A stretch of 64,000 bases of DNA from QHXM01 sp032160705. Lineage in GTDB: Bacteria; Acidobacteriota; Blastocatellia; Pyrinomonadales; Pyrinomonadaceae. Shown here one piece after another: positions 8,173 to 17,285 of the stretch (position 1 is the stretch's first letter; every line of letters starts with the position of its first letter). Under the pieces are notes generated by a model, which was not told the origin of the DNA, made no database searches, and saw nothing but the letters and a program-made list of their open reading frames with translations. The translations under genes and the position numbers were made by a program. Where the stretch lies: positions 62,001 through 126,000 of the forward strand of contig JAVHVE010000060.1 of NCBI GenBank assembly GCA_032160705.1, read 5' to 3'.

Positions 8173-11100
8173 ATGAGAATGAAACGATTGTTCGTTATCC
8201 TGCTTGCCGTCTCACTTTCAGTGCCCGTGGCGGCGCTCGCGCAGAGGAGAAAGAAAGCCGCGAAGAAAACCGGAGGCGCGTCCGCTGAAACTGCCGTGTT
8301 GCCGTCAATCGAGTTTACACAATTCACGCTCCCGAACGGTCTGCGCGTCATCTTGCACGAAGACCACTCGACGCCCATCGTCGCCGTCAACGTCTGGTAT
8401 CACGTTGGCTCGAAGAATGAAGTGCCGGGTCGCACAGGCTTCGCGCACCTCTTCGAACACATGATGTTTCAAGGCTCGCTGCACCATGACAACGACTACT
8501 TCCCGCCGCTTCAGGAAGCGGGCGGCACCTTGAACGGCTCGACCAACTCGGATCGCACCAATTACTGGGAGGTCGTGCCCTCCAACTTCCTTGAGCTTGC
8601 CCTCTGGCTCGAATCAGACCGCATGGGCTACCTGCTCGAAGCCCTGACGGAAGCGAAACTCACTAACCAGCGCGATGTCGTTAAAAACGAGAAGAGGCAA
8701 AATTACGACAACCGGCCTTACGGATTGGTCGGCGCGAAGATCGCCGAGACGATGTATCCAGAGAATCACCCGTATCACTGGCTGACCATCGGCTCGCTTG
8801 ACGACCTGACCGCAGCCTCGCGTGAAGACGTGTCCGACTTCTTCCGGCGCTTCTACACACCGAACAACGCCAGCCTGGTAGTTGCAGGCGACATCAATCC
8901 GGCGCAGGCGCGCGCGTTAGTCGAAAAATATTTCGGCACGCTGAAGCGCGGCCCCGAAGTTCAAAAAGTGACACCGGCGCGTCCCGTTCTCGAAAAAGAG
9001 AAGCGCGTGACGATGGAAGACCGCGTCTCGTTGCCGCGCGTTTACATGACCTGGCATACAGAGCCCCAGTACACCAGCAATGATGCGCCGCTTGACCAAC
9101 TCGCTTTCATTCTCGCGGGCGGCAAGGGATCGCGCCTCTACAAATCGCTCGTTTACGAAAAGCAGATCGCGCAGGACGTGTCAGCTTTTCACCCGTCACG
9201 CGAACTCGCCGGGCAGTTCCAGATCAATGCGACAGCCAAGCCCGGCGTTAAACTCGAAGACATTGAAAAAGCCATTGACGAAGAGATCGCTAAACTCAAA
9301 ACCGAGCCTCCGATCAACGAGGAGATGGAGCGCGCCTACAATGCTCGTGAGTCTTCGTTGGTCTATGGCCTGCAAACCGTCGGCGGCTTCGGCGGCAAGA
9401 GCGATCAGTTGAATGCCTACGCGGTCTTTCTCAATCAACCCGGCTACTTGCAGACAGACCTTTTACGCTACCGGAGTGTCACGCCAGCGGATGTGACGCG
9501 CGTTGCCAATGGCTACCTGACCGACAAGCGACTCATCTTGACGGTCTTGCCGCGCCAGCGCGGCAAGACGACGGGCGACCCTGCGCCAACGAGTCCGACC
9601 GCCGCAATCGGCACGCCGTCACAGCAAACAGGAACGCAGGCGGGGAGCGCCGCAACCACACCGGCCACTAAACCCGGCGGCGCAACTCCGGCAGGAGTTC
9701 AACCACAGACGAAACCAGAAGCTGCGGCGACGACACCGGCAGGCGCAACTCCGCCGGCAACCGCAGCGAAACGCAGCGCGGATAAAGGTCAGGACAAATC
9801 GCAGCTTGGCGGCCTTTACGTTCAGCCCAAGCCAAAGCCCGACCCGCGTTTCAAGTTGCCGCAAATCCAGCGGCGCAAGCTCTCCAATGGCCTCGAAGTT
9901 CTAATCGTGGAGCAGCACGAAGTTCCCGTCGTCAATATGAACCTCGTCTTACGCACCGGCTCGGCGGCTGACCCGCAGAATCGCGCTGGGCTGGCGAGTT
10001 TGACCTCCGCGCTAATTGACGAAGGGACGAAGACCCGTTCATCTCTGGACATCTCGAACCAGTTGGCTGCTATTGGCGCGCGGCTCAGTACGGGCTCTGA
10101 TTTCGACTACAGCAGCATGAACCTCCTGACGCTCTCCAAGCACATGGATCGCGCTCTGGAGATTTATTCTGACGTTGTCACCAATCCATCTTTCCCTGAA
10201 AATGAACTGGTGCTTCAGCGCAAATCGCGTCTCGCCACGTTGATGCAACGCCGCGACGACGCTTCGGCTATCGCCGGAAACGTTTATTCCTCGCTGCTCT
10301 ACGGTCGCAACCATCCATACGGTCATCCGGGGATGGGCGACGAGGAAAGCGTGACCGCCGCAACGGGCGACGACATCAGGCGTTTCTATGAAACGTACTA
10401 TCGCCCGAATAATGCTGCGCTGATCGTTGCCGGAGACGTGACACCAAGCACCCTCATGCCGAAGCTCGAACGCGCCTTTGCCGACTGGAAGCGAGGCGAA
10501 GTTCCTGCGGTCACGATAGAGATGCCGTCCTCGCGCGAGAAGGCGACAGTTTATATTGTTGATAAACCGGGCGCGGCGCAGAGCGTCTTGATGATCGGCC
10601 AGGTCGGCCAGCCGCGCTCAACGCCCGACTACTTCCCGCTGGTCGTGATGAATACCATGCTCGGCGGCCAGTTCACCTCGCGCGTCAACATGAACCTGCG
10701 CGAAGAGAAAGGCTACACCTACGGGGCGCGCACCTTCTTCGATTATAGGAGGAGCGCGGGACCCTTTGCGGCGACCGCAGGCGTGCAAACCGCCGTGACG
10801 AAGGAATCCGTCTTCGAGTTTATGAAAGAGCTGCGTGGTATTCGGGGCGAGCGTCCCGTTACGCCCGCCGAGCTTGAATTCTCGAAGCAGGCGATCATCC
10901 GCGGCTTCCCGCGCACCTTCGAGACGCCCGAACAAATGGCCAGTCGTCTGACCGACATCGTGCTCTACAATCTGCCGGACGATTATTTTAATAACTACAT
11001 CGCGCGCGTGCGAGCCGTCACGGTGGAAGACATCAACCGTGTCGCCAATCGCTACCTGGACCCGTCGCGGATGGCGATTCTCGTCGTCGGCGACCGCAAA

Positions 11101-11229
11101 GTTATCGAGCCGGGACTGCGCTCGTTGACGGATGTCGGCACAACCATCACTTTCGTTGACACCGAAGGCAAGCCCTCCACAGAGGGCAGTAGCGGCGGTG
11201 GGAGCGTTGAAGGCGGCACTCGGCGCTAG
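8173..11229 (+). CDS. Secreted double M16 (pitrilysin-type) zinc peptidase
   Basis: A signal peptide (about residues 1-24, ending AALAQ) precedes two M16 units. The N-terminal unit has the inverted zinc motif HLFEH at residues 92-96, with the downstream glutamate in DVVKNEKRQN, so it should be catalytic. The second unit (from about residue 550, LSNGLEVLIVEQHEVP) has SLTSALIDEGTKTRS where the motif should be, so it is a non-catalytic partner. A linker of about 70 residues rich in Ala, Thr, Pro and Gly (roughly 470-540) joins them. Fused catalytic/non-catalytic M16 chains form a peptide-degrading chamber. AAAGGAG lies just before the ATG. Location is periplasmic or surface; the substrate is unknown. 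Confidence 0.92.
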   Translation: MRMKRLFVILLAVSLSVPVAALAQRRKKAAKKTGGASAETAVLPSIEFTQFTLPNGLRVILHEDHSTPIVAVNVWYHVGSKNEVPGRTGFAHLFEHMMFQGSLHHDNDYFPPLQEAGGTLNGSTNSDRTNYWEVVPSNFLELALWLESDRMGYLLEALTEAKLTNQRDVVKNEKRQNYDNRPYGLVGAKIAETMYPENHPYHWLTIGSLDDLTAASREDVSDFFRRFYTPNNASLVVAGDINPAQARALVEKYFGTLKRGPEVQKVTPARPVLEKEKRVTMEDRVSLPRVYMTWHTEPQYTSNDAPLDQLAFILAGGKGSRLYKSLVYEKQIAQDVSAFHPSRELAGQFQINATAKPGVKLEDIEKAIDEEIAKLKTEPPINEEMERAYNARESSLVYGLQTVGGFGGKSDQLNAYAVFLNQPGYLQTDLLRYRSVTPADVTRVANGYLTDKRLILTVLPRQRGKTTGDPAPTSPTAAIGTPSQQTGTQAGSAATTPATKPGGATPAGVQPQTKPEAAATTPAGATPPATAAKRSADKGQDKSQLGGLYVQPKPKPDPRFKLPQIQRRKLSNGLEVLIVEQHEVPVVNMNLVLRTGSAADPQNRAGLASLTSALIDEGTKTRSSLDISNQLAAIGARLSTGSDFDYSSMNLLTLSKHMDRALEIYSDVVTNPSFPENELVLQRKSRLATLMQRRDDASAIAGNVYSSLLYGRNHPYGHPGMGDEESVTAATGDDIRRFYETYYRPNNAALIVAGDVTPSTLMPKLERAFADWKRGEVPAVTIEMPSSREKATVYIVDKPGAAQSVLMIGQVGQPRSTPDYFPLVVMNTMLGGQFTSRVNMNLREEKGYTYGARTFFDYRRSAGPFAATAGVQTAVTKESVFEFMKELRGIRGERPVTPAELEFSKQAIIRGFPRTFETPEQMASRLTDIVLYNLPDDYFNNYIARVRAVTVEDINRVANRYLDPSRMAILVVGDRKVIEPGLRSLTDVGTTITFVDTEGKPSTEGSSGGGSVEGGTRR

Positions 11230-11231
11230 GG

Positions 11232-11258
11232 GCTGATTGAAAGTCCCGTGAGGGACGA
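11232..11258. repeat. Solo REP-like hairpin
   Basis: GCTGATTGAAAGTCCCGT followed by AGGGACGA matches bases 4253-4279 with a single change and includes the GTCCC-(4 nt)-GGGAC hairpin. It lies directly after the M16 stop codon. Confidence 0.65.
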
Positions 11259-11301
11259 CAAGGCTCGCATCTTCTCGACCTTGTTCTTCAGATCAAATAA
11301 G

Positions 11302-11340
11302 AAGGGCGCGCCTTTATGATGGACGCGCCCTTTTATCTTT
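11302..11340. terminator. Terminator between the convergent M16 and SIMPL genes
   Basis: AAGGGCGCG and CGCGCCCTT pair across a short loop, followed by TTTATCTTTAT. The A-rich left flank also allows termination of the minus-strand gene, although the stop codons lie on either side. Confidence 0.6.
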
Positions 11341-11363
11341 ATCAGTTCGACCTTGCTCGAAGA

Positions 11364-12101
11364 TTAATCTACGGCAAAGCCGACGTTGACGACCGCCATG
11401 ATGTCCTTGTCCAACGACGAGGTGTCGTTGATCCCGGCATCCGAAACTTCATTTGAATCAGCCGCAGTGATCTGCATCACGCCCATGCGTGCCGTGCGGA
11501 CGCTGCCAATGCTGCTCCCGGTGCTCGAAGCGATCTGCTGGGCGCGCACCTTCGCGTCTTTCGCCGCTTCGGCCAGCATCTCGATCTTCAGGTCTGCGAT
11601 CTTCGTGTAGTAATACTCCGGCGCGCCTGATTCAAGCAGGATGCCCTGATTGATTAGCTCGGTCGCCTCGCGCGCGACCTTTTCGATCCTCTCAACGTCG
11701 CTGGAGCGCACCTGCACCTCCTGGCGCAAGCTATAGCCCGTAATCTCCGACGTTTCATTCCCTTCATTGTCCTTCGGATGAAGTGTGGTTGAAGAGATAG
11801 ACGAGATTGTAATCTGATCTTCAGTGATGCCCTTCGAGATCAAATACTGCTTGATGCGCGCAATACCGTCCGTCAGCGACTTGTACGCTCCCTGCGGCTG
11901 ATCCGCCTGGTACGAGACGCCTGCGCGCCAGATGACCAAATCCGACTTGATGCGCTTGCGCGCCGAACCCGTGACCGTGATCGTCTGGTCAGACTTCTTG
12001 TTATGCGTGATTGCCCAGGCCATGACGATTGAAGACAAGACCAAAGCTACTGCCAGTGCAAATCCGGCGTTAAAAAGGTTTCCGTTTCTCTCTGTGCTCA
12101 T
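11364..12101 (-). CDS. SIMPL (DUF541) domain protein, membrane-anchored
   Basis: The ATG at 12101 is preceded by GGGAGGT; an in-frame TTG seven codons earlier would include that Shine-Dalgarno sequence. The protein starts with an N-terminal anchor or signal (FALAVALVLSSIVMAWAI). It then carries a SIMPL domain: ITVTGSARKRIKSDLVIWR, paired beta strands and helices, and AAKDAKVRAQQIASSTG near the C-terminus. SIMPL proteins are periplasmic or surface beta-alpha proteins of poorly defined role; some bind signalling partners. It is convergent with the M16 gene and downstream of the unknown 471-residue gene, separated by a heptad hairpin. Confidence 0.85.
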   Translation of the reverse strand: MSTERNGNLFNAGFALAVALVLSSIVMAWAITHNKKSDQTITVTGSARKRIKSDLVIWRAGVSYQADQPQGAYKSLTDGIARIKQYLISKGITEDQITISSISSTTLHPKDNEGNETSEITGYSLRQEVQVRSSDVERIEKVAREATELINQGILLESGAPEYYYTKIADLKIEMLAEAAKDAKVRAQQIASSTGSSIGSVRTARMGVMQITAADSNEVSDAGINDTSSLDKDIMAVVNVGFAVD

Positions 12102-12199
12102 TTTTTTAGTGGCACCTCCCAATGCCGCGTATTAGACGCCTGCCGGAGGTGTCTTTGCATAGTACAGCGCACGGTGCCCGACTGTGGGCAACCACAGTC

Positions 12200-12298
12200 A
12201 AAGCAGGAGTCAGGAGACAGAAGACGGGAGACAGAATAAGAACAAAAACGGTTCTCCGCCTTATCCCTCCTGACTTCTGTATTCTGACTCCTGCTTTT
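12200..12298. repeat. Heptad hairpin element (word CAGGAGT/CAGAAGA)
   Basis: The left arm (12200-12240) reads as tandem 7-mers CAGGAGT, CAGGAGA, CAGAAGA, CGGGAGA, CAGAATA. The right arm (12260-12298) is an inverted set of the same words in a different order. The loop, read on the minus strand, contains CCGTTTTTGTTC. The right arm runs into the stop codon of the next gene. Confidence 0.8.
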
Positions 12299-13713
12299 CA
12301 AAATTCCCGCAAACTCCCGGCCAGCGCGCCGACCGCCGATTCGGCCAAGTCTTTGAGCGCGCCCGCGTGCTGCATCAGCCGAAACCGCGTCGCAACGATA
12401 AACCCGACGCTTAAGCCGAGGCTCGTGTCTAGCTGGCTCAACTCTCCTGCGAGCGCATTCTGGGAAACTCGCTCAAACGCCAGCCGTAGCTCGTCCGCAG
12501 CATCCACGCCTTCAATCAAGATGACTTCCACCTCGCTGCCGCCGCGTGCGCGACGCCGCGCGTGCTCGCGCAGACGCACGCGCGCCTCGTCCTGAATCTT
12601 ACCGCTACCGATGACAACGAGGTGCGCGGCCTCTGTCTCTATCTGCCTGGCTAAAGCATGCCGCGCCTGCGCCGCCGTCACATCGCCATCCCGCAGCACC
12701 AGCAGAAACGGCTCATCACACACACTGACCATCATGTACGCTTCGCCCTCTTCAGAGGTCGCGCCAGTGACGATCTGCTTTTCCGGGACGCCGAGTTCGC
12801 GCAAGCTTGAATAAATGCGGCTGGCGAGCCACGAGCCGTCTTCCAATAACCTGGCAGCCGTCTCCGTCGGCTTCACCAGATCTTCAATCTTCTCGTCCGC
12901 TATCCCTGTGCCGCATTCGCTGCAAGTGGCGTTGCTCGCCGTAATCACGTTCAGCGCATCCGGCGACGGCAGGCGAAAAAGCGACCGTCCATTTTTGCGG
13001 CAACTGACCTGCACCTCGCGGCGCAGCAATCCCACGTCCGTCATTCGGTTGATTAAAGAGACGCTCCTTGCTTCATTCTCGACATTTGAGAGGATTTCCG
13101 AGACGCGCCCCTCCGCTTGCGATTCCCTGATTCGTCGCAGCAGATGTCTGGCTTCGATGTCTTCGAGCAATTCGACAGCGCGTGGATACTCTGTGTTGTT
13201 CCTCTGGCCTGGAGCGGATGAATCGGTTTCCTGTCCGAAGACTTTGCGTCCGTGCTCTCGCATCGGACGCGGCTCACGTTGTTGCCAGTCTGTCTCATCA
13301 TGTGCGCCGGGGTCGCTGTCACCACGTCCGGCTTCGAGCGCGTCGCTCACGTTGCGGCAAAAGGCATCCAGCTTCTTCATCGGCTCAAGCATTTCTGTCC
13401 CGTGAACGATTCCGGCGCGCACGCCTGCCGCTTCGTCCTCATCATTTCCGAAGACCAGAAAGAGAACGAAATCCTCAAAGCAGAATACGTCGCCGCGTAT
13501 GTAAGCGCGATCCTCCTCCGTCTCTGTCCAGGAGGAGACGGCGCGCTCCATCTCTGTCACTCTGTCCGGCCCTAACAGCGCCTGCTCATAGCAAGCGAGG
13601 CGCGTCGAGCGGATGAGCGGAGTCAGTCCCTTCTCCTGGAGTTTCTCCAGCAGAGCCAGACGCATCGCACTGTCAACGCTCCTTTTCAAAGTCTTACTTT
13701 CGATAAACAGCAT
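12298..13713 (-). CDS. Protein of unknown function, 471 residues
   Basis: I do not recognise this protein. It is soluble, with no signal peptide or membrane helix. The N-terminal part (1-170) is acidic and helical; the centre has an arginine-rich helical stretch (EILSNVENEARSVSLINRM). A single TCSECG motif near residue 265 suggests half a zinc ribbon. The C-terminal 200 residues alternate strands and helices (AYMMVSVCDEPFLLVLRDGD, VLIG-like HLVVIGSGKI, VEVILIEGVDAAD). The codon pattern matches its neighbours and there is no overlapping alternative. It is convergent in layout with nothing and upstream of SIMPL; a functional link is not evident. Confidence 0.7.
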   Translation of the reverse strand: MLFIESKTLKRSVDSAMRLALLEKLQEKGLTPLIRSTRLACYEQALLGPDRVTEMERAVSSWTETEEDRAYIRGDVFCFEDFVLFLVFGNDEDEAAGVRAGIVHGTEMLEPMKKLDAFCRNVSDALEAGRGDSDPGAHDETDWQQREPRPMREHGRKVFGQETDSSAPGQRNNTEYPRAVELLEDIEARHLLRRIRESQAEGRVSEILSNVENEARSVSLINRMTDVGLLRREVQVSCRKNGRSLFRLPSPDALNVITASNATCSECGTGIADEKIEDLVKPTETAARLLEDGSWLASRIYSSLRELGVPEKQIVTGATSEEGEAYMMVSVCDEPFLLVLRDGDVTAAQARHALARQIETEAAHLVVIGSGKIQDEARVRLREHARRRARGGSEVEVILIEGVDAADELRLAFERVSQNALAGELSQLDTSLGLSVGFIVATRFRLMQHAGALKDLAESAVGALAGSLREF

Positions 13714-13945
13714 CTCTCGTGTATCTCCTCTCAGACCTTATGGCCGCGCATGCTATCACGCCAGGTGGAAAAATTTCTACGCTTTGCCGCGAGTATCGTC
13801 GCAGATTGACCGACTGTGTTTTGGGATAGGACGTGTGTACGCTCGTGCTTCACCGGGGCGAAGCGGCGAATCATCGCTCGTGACCCCTTTTGATTCGTCC
13901 GGCAGGGGCTCATTGTGATTCATCACGAAACAGTCACATTGCCTC

Positions 13946-13974
13946 TTGTACCGACTCTAACTGATTGGTAGAAT
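13946..13974 (+). promoter_or_regulatory. Sigma-70-type promoter for the NlpC/P60 gene
   Basis: TTGTAC (13946-13951) and TAGAAT (13969-13974) are spaced by exactly 17 bp, about 90 bp before the start codon. They lie in the 351-bp spacer between divergent genes. No small gene or other feature is visible there. Confidence 0.5.
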
Positions 13975-14064
13975 GACTTTTGTGGTCAGGTAGTACCCGC
14001 CGCAACAAGCAATCCCTAAAAAGCAAGACCCGATTTTTATTGAGGAGATAATAGTTCCCCGTCT

Positions 14065-14679
14065 ATGACTTATAAAAGAATATTCCCCTGCGTGGTAGCA
14101 GCCTGCATCGCGCTCAGTTTGTTTGCTGTCACGGTTGTCGCTCAATCCGATAATACCCTGCGTCAAATCACCAATCTCACTACAACAATAATTGAACCGA
14201 ACGGCGGGACACGGCTCGAAACCGATCCCATTATCATCTCGCGCGCCGCACCCAGCACACTAAAATCCAGCATGACAGCAAACGGCATGCTGCGTTTTGA
14301 CAATCTGCTGCTGAATGCGATAGACGCGCGTCTTGGCTCACGCTATGTGTGGGGGGCTGCGGGGCCGCACGTGTTCGATTGTTCCGGTTTCGTGTGGAGT
14401 TCATTTAAGGAGATCGGGGCGGATTTCTATCGCGGCAGCGCACGCTCCTACTGGGCGCGCTTTGCGCCTGCGAGCGAAGACGAGAAATTCAAGTTCGGCA
14501 CACTCGTTTTCTTTAATGGGCTTACGCACGTCGGCATCGTCGCCGATGCGAACGGTTTCTATCACGCCTCGCGCCACAAAGGTGTCGTTTACCAGGAGTG
14601 GAACAAATATTATCTGAGCCGCGTTGACGGCTTTCGCCGCGTTCCCCTCCCGGCGCAGTTGCTGGCAACGGCGGAATAG
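14065..14679 (+). CDS. Secreted NlpC/P60 cysteine peptidase
   Basis: NlpC/P60 enzymes cut gamma-D-Glu to diamino-acid bonds in peptidoglycan stem peptides. A signal peptide (about residues 1-28, ending VVAQS) exports the 204-residue protein. The catalytic cysteine lies in RYVWGAAGPHVFDCSGFVW, the histidine in GLTHVGIVAD, and the third polar residue probably in FYHASRHKG. The linker between signal and domain (about 30-85) shows no SH3-like repeat, so targeting is unclear. It has its own promoter and a strong terminator, so it is probably monocistronic. Confidence 0.9.
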   Translation: MTYKRIFPCVVAACIALSLFAVTVVAQSDNTLRQITNLTTTIIEPNGGTRLETDPIIISRAAPSTLKSSMTANGMLRFDNLLLNAIDARLGSRYVWGAAGPHVFDCSGFVWSSFKEIGADFYRGSARSYWARFAPASEDEKFKFGTLVFFNGLTHVGIVADANGFYHASRHKGVVYQEWNKYYLSRVDGFRRVPLPAQLLATAE

Positions 14680-14700
14680 TTTTTTAGGTAGCACAGTCAA

Positions 14701-14732
14701 AAGGCCGACGCTGAATGTTCAGCGTCGGCCTT
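14701..14732. terminator. Perfect 15-bp hairpin terminator
   Basis: AAGGCCGACGCTGAA pairs perfectly with TTCAGCGTCGGCCTT across a 2-nt centre (effective loop about 4 nt), followed by CTCATTT. It lies between convergent genes and may serve both. Confidence 0.75.
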
Positions 14733-14762
14733 CTCATTTAAAGACGTGAGTAGCGAGCGCGC

Positions 14763-14990
14763 CTAACGATTATTAAGCTGCCCGGAGACAAAGCCCGCGC
14801 GCTTCTCATCTTCGCGCGCCTCCCAGACGACCGCGATCTTCTCTATCGCCACAAAGCACATCTGCTGCTCGTCATCCCTCAAGTGCAGCACGCCGCCTTC
14901 GACCTTCATCACCTCTCCACGCAGGCTCGACGCCCCGCCGCAGAAAATATCCACCCTGCGACCAATCATCTTGGAAAGAAACTCCTGCAT
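14763..14990 (-). CDS. Small MM0924-like beta-barrel protein
   Basis: The start at ATG 14990 has GGAGG eight bases upstream; the GTG at 14999 lies too close to it. The 75-residue product reads MQEFLSKMIGRRVDIFCGG, GEVMKVEGGVLHLRD, CFVAIEKIAVVWE. This resembles the small family often annotated as MM0924, with an Sm-like strand pattern. Its biochemical role is unknown. It follows the YkgJ-like gene on the same strand with a heptad hairpin between them. The family name is recalled from motif similarity and should be taken as moderate confidence. Confidence 0.65.
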   Translation of the reverse strand: MQEFLSKMIGRRVDIFCGGASSLRGEVMKVEGGVLHLRDDEQQMCFVAIEKIAVVWEAREDEKRAGFVSGQLNNR

Positions 14991-15008
14991 CTTCTTCACC
15001 TCCGAAAG

Positions 15009-15083
15009 AAGTGATGAGTAATGAGTGATGAGTGGAAAACCTCTTGCTTTTACTCATCACTCATTACTCATCACTCATCACTT
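15009..15083. repeat. Heptad hairpin element (word GTGATGA/GTAATGA)
   Basis: The left arm holds GTGATGA, GTAATGA, GTGATGA; the right arm is an inverted series of the same words. The loop is the reverse complement of the loop of the element at 37.0 kb (shared AAAAGCAAGAGGTTTT). The right arm covers the stop codon of the YkgJ-like gene. Confidence 0.85.
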
Positions 15084-15557
15084 GTTTTCCCTTTTCCATT
15101 CCCAAATCTTCTCGCTCCCGTTTTCGTCATGAATTATTTTCTTTTTCACTTCACGAAACGTGATTTGAACCAGCGGCACGACGTTCGGGTCGTCCTGTTG
15201 ATTTCGCTCAAACTGGAGGAGGTCGTAATAGGAGCAGCGCACGCGCGCCGGATATTCGCGGCAGACGGCGGGTCGCCCATGATAAATAGTGCAGCCTCGC
15301 GTTTCCTGATCGAGGAACATGCAGGCCTGCTCGAAGATCACATCTTTCTTGCGGCGCAGAACGCGCTCGCCGCTCGATCTATCAATCTTCGTGTAACGTT
15401 TCTCCGCCGCTTCAGCCGTCACGCCGAAATATTTAGCCAGCCGATTGAGATCGCGCTTCGAGACCTGGACGCGCTCGTAAATCGCGCAGCAATAAGCCGG
15501 GCACTTCGAGCAATCGAAATAGACGCGTGGCTGTTCGTCCGTAATCTTTTTCGTCAT
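15078..15557 (-). CDS. YkgJ-type CxxCxxCC cysteine-cluster protein
   Basis: The N-terminal FDCSKCPAYCCAIYERVQV and the later ACMFLDQETRGCTIYHGRPAVCREYP give the conserved cysteine set of the CxxCxxCC (YkgJ/Fli-B related) family, thought to bind zinc or an iron-sulfur cluster. The protein has 159 residues, with a basic tail. The function in bacteria is undetermined. The gene lies 22 bp after a secreted-protein gene on the same strand and before the MM0924-like gene, so the three may be cotranscribed. Confidence 0.82.
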   Translation of the reverse strand: MTKKITDEQPRVYFDCSKCPAYCCAIYERVQVSKRDLNRLAKYFGVTAEAAEKRYTKIDRSSGERVLRRKKDVIFEQACMFLDQETRGCTIYHGRPAVCREYPARVRCSYYDLLQFERNQQDDPNVVPLVQITFREVKKKIIHDENGSEKIWEWKRENK

Positions 15558-15579
15558 TAACTTCCCCTTTTCGCTCTTC

Positions 15580-16137
15580 CTACTGAGTCATACCTTCCCA
15601 AACGTAATAACCACTTCCACGCCTCCTGGGCTTCAGCATGACGGTCATGTCGCCCCCTGTGATTCCGACTACCAGTTGGTTCGGCCTTTCATCGGTGGAC
15701 GCAAGCAGAAAAGCATCTGTCCCGAACTTGCTTTCATTGTAGTAAGCTGGCGCGACCCATCTTCTGCCCTTGAAAGGCCCGTTGAAGATAGCGACCGGGA
15801 AATCTTTCGGCCTGCGCGTGTTGACGAAAGCGATGGCAAAATCCTCGCGCCCGTCGTTATTGAAATCCCCGACGGCGTAATAGGGCGACTTGTTTTCGTT
15901 GAAGTCGCCTCCGCTCACATTGCCCAACAGACTTTTGCCCTGCTCGTCCGCGTCCGCGTAGGTCGCCACGCGAAGGTAGGGTTTCGTTTTCAAAAAGCTC
16001 TGCAAGGCCTGGCGGTGAGCCGGATTGATGAACGACGGCACGTCCGATTGCGCGGCGCTGGCGCGGATGGCAGTCGCCGCCAGACAGCAGAGGAAGAGCG
16101 CGCAGAGACCTAATCTCTTACATCTCAGATTGCACAT
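15580..16137 (-). CDS. Secreted protein with one VCBS/FG-GAP-like Ca-binding motif
   Basis: A signal peptide (about residues 1-28, ending IRASAAQ) is followed by helices and the motif YAVGDFNNDGREDFAIAFVN. Its DxNxDG core resembles the calcium-binding turn of FG-GAP/VCBS repeats. Only one copy is present, so a propeller fold is not supported. The start has GGAG nine bases upstream. It is 11 bp downstream of the deoxyhypusine-synthase-like gene and is probably cotranscribed. The function is unknown. Confidence 0.7.
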   Translation of the reverse strand: MCNLRCKRLGLCALFLCCLAATAIRASAAQSDVPSFINPAHRQALQSFLKTKPYLRVATYADADEQGKSLLGNVSGGDFNENKSPYYAVGDFNNDGREDFAIAFVNTRRPKDFPVAIFNGPFKGRRWVAPAYYNESKFGTDAFLLASTDERPNQLVVGITGGDMTVMLKPRRRGSGYYVWEGMTQ

Positions 16138-16148
16138 GGTAATTGCTC

Positions 16149-17285
16149 CTATCGTCGCTTGGATTTTTTGTACTCCGATAGCAAAAGCCCCATGAACTCT
16201 TCCCGCCGCTCGTAGAGTCGCTTCGGCTCGCGCGGCTCGTGACGAGCCAGCGCATAGGCCGTGATAATCGGCAGAGCGACCGTGGAATCAACATAACACA
16301 CAACGGCGTCAGGCAAACGGTCTGGATCGACTTTGCCCCACGAGACTGCTTCGCCGGGAGTTGCGCCTGAAAGTCCGCCCGTGTCTGGACGCGCGTCCGT
16401 GACCTGCAAAAAGTAGTCGTGCCCGCGCTCGTCAATCCCCAGGACTTCCTGAATCTGCGGCTCTGTCTGGAGTATGAAATTCTTGGGACTGCCGCCGCCG
16501 AGAATAAAGACTGCGGAACGCCCGCCGTGCTTGGTGCCCTTATCTCCGCGCCCGTGAATCGCGCCGCGTTTTCCGGCGAGCACGATGGCGGCGGTCTCGT
16601 TCACGTCGAGCGAAGGATCAAAAGCGAGCTTGTTGCCCTGCAAAGCTTTGGCCGCGACATTCATTCCAATGGATGAATCGCCGGGGCTGGAAGTGTAGAT
16701 CGGCACGCCGTATTCGTAAGCGACAGCCAGCAGAGATTTATTCTCAAGTCCGAGTTTGCGTTCGCGTTCGCGCACGTAACGCCCGCACAGGTAATGAAAC
16801 TCTGCCGTGGACATGGACTTTTGAAATTCCTCGCCTTCAATTATCCGGCGAAAGAAAGCGTCCGTATCGAGCAGCACGCTGTAGTCAAAAAAGATGTCGT
16901 AGATACGCACGACCTCTTCCTCGCGCAGAATGATGTCCGAGATTTGCGTGTTTCCCTGGTGGAGTTGCAGCCCGATGCCAAAATGCGTGTCGTGGTAAAG
17001 ATTCGCCCCCGTCGAGATAATCCAGTCAACGAATCCGGCTTGAATCAGCGGAATGAGAGCGGAGATGCCAAGTCCCGCAGGCGTCAACGCGCCCGTCAAC
17101 GAAAGGCCGACGGTGACGTCCGGCTCCAGCATCTTCTGTGTAAAGAGATGGCAAGCTTCGCGCAGCCGCGCCGCGTTGTACGCGAGAAAGGATTCGTCAA
17201 CCAGATCAGCGAGCGCCATCTCGCTTGTGATCGGCTTCGGGTAAATGCGCCGTCCCTGTAGAAACTTGCTCTTCTTTTTCACCAT
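16149..17285 (-). CDS. Deoxyhypusine synthase family enzyme
   Basis: Deoxyhypusine synthase transfers the aminobutyl group of spermidine to a lysine in an NAD-dependent reaction; bacterial homologues act instead on small amines (homospermidine or related polyamine synthesis). The catalytic lysine is present in GEAVSWGKVDP, and the NAD-site segments SLTGALTPAGLG, ISTGANLYHD and GGGSPKNF are recognisable. The start MVKKKSKF matches the family N-terminus; the frame extends further upstream but enters the neighbouring Cys-rich gene. The first 80 bp overlap that gene. No eIF5A is expected in a bacterium, so hypusination is excluded and a polyamine role is inferred. Confidence 0.88.
   Translation of the reverse strand: MVKKKSKFLQGRRIYPKPITSEMALADLVDESFLAYNAARLREACHLFTQKMLEPDVTVGLSLTGALTPAGLGISALIPLIQAGFVDWIISTGANLYHDTHFGIGLQLHQGNTQISDIILREEEVVRIYDIFFDYSVLLDTDAFFRRIIEGEEFQKSMSTAEFHYLCGRYVRERERKLGLENKSLLAVAYEYGVPIYTSSPGDSSIGMNVAAKALQGNKLAFDPSLDVNETAAIVLAGKRGAIHGRGDKGTKHGGRSAVFILGGGSPKNFILQTEPQIQEVLGIDERGHDYFLQVTDARPDTGGLSGATPGEAVSWGKVDPDRLPDAVVCYVDSTVALPIITAYALARHEPREPKRLYERREEFMGLLLSEYKKSKRR

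Noticed and set aside
15009..15083. CRISPR-like array from the GTGATGA repeats
   Set aside because: Units are 7 bp with no spacers and are arranged as inverted arms; no cas genes are nearby.
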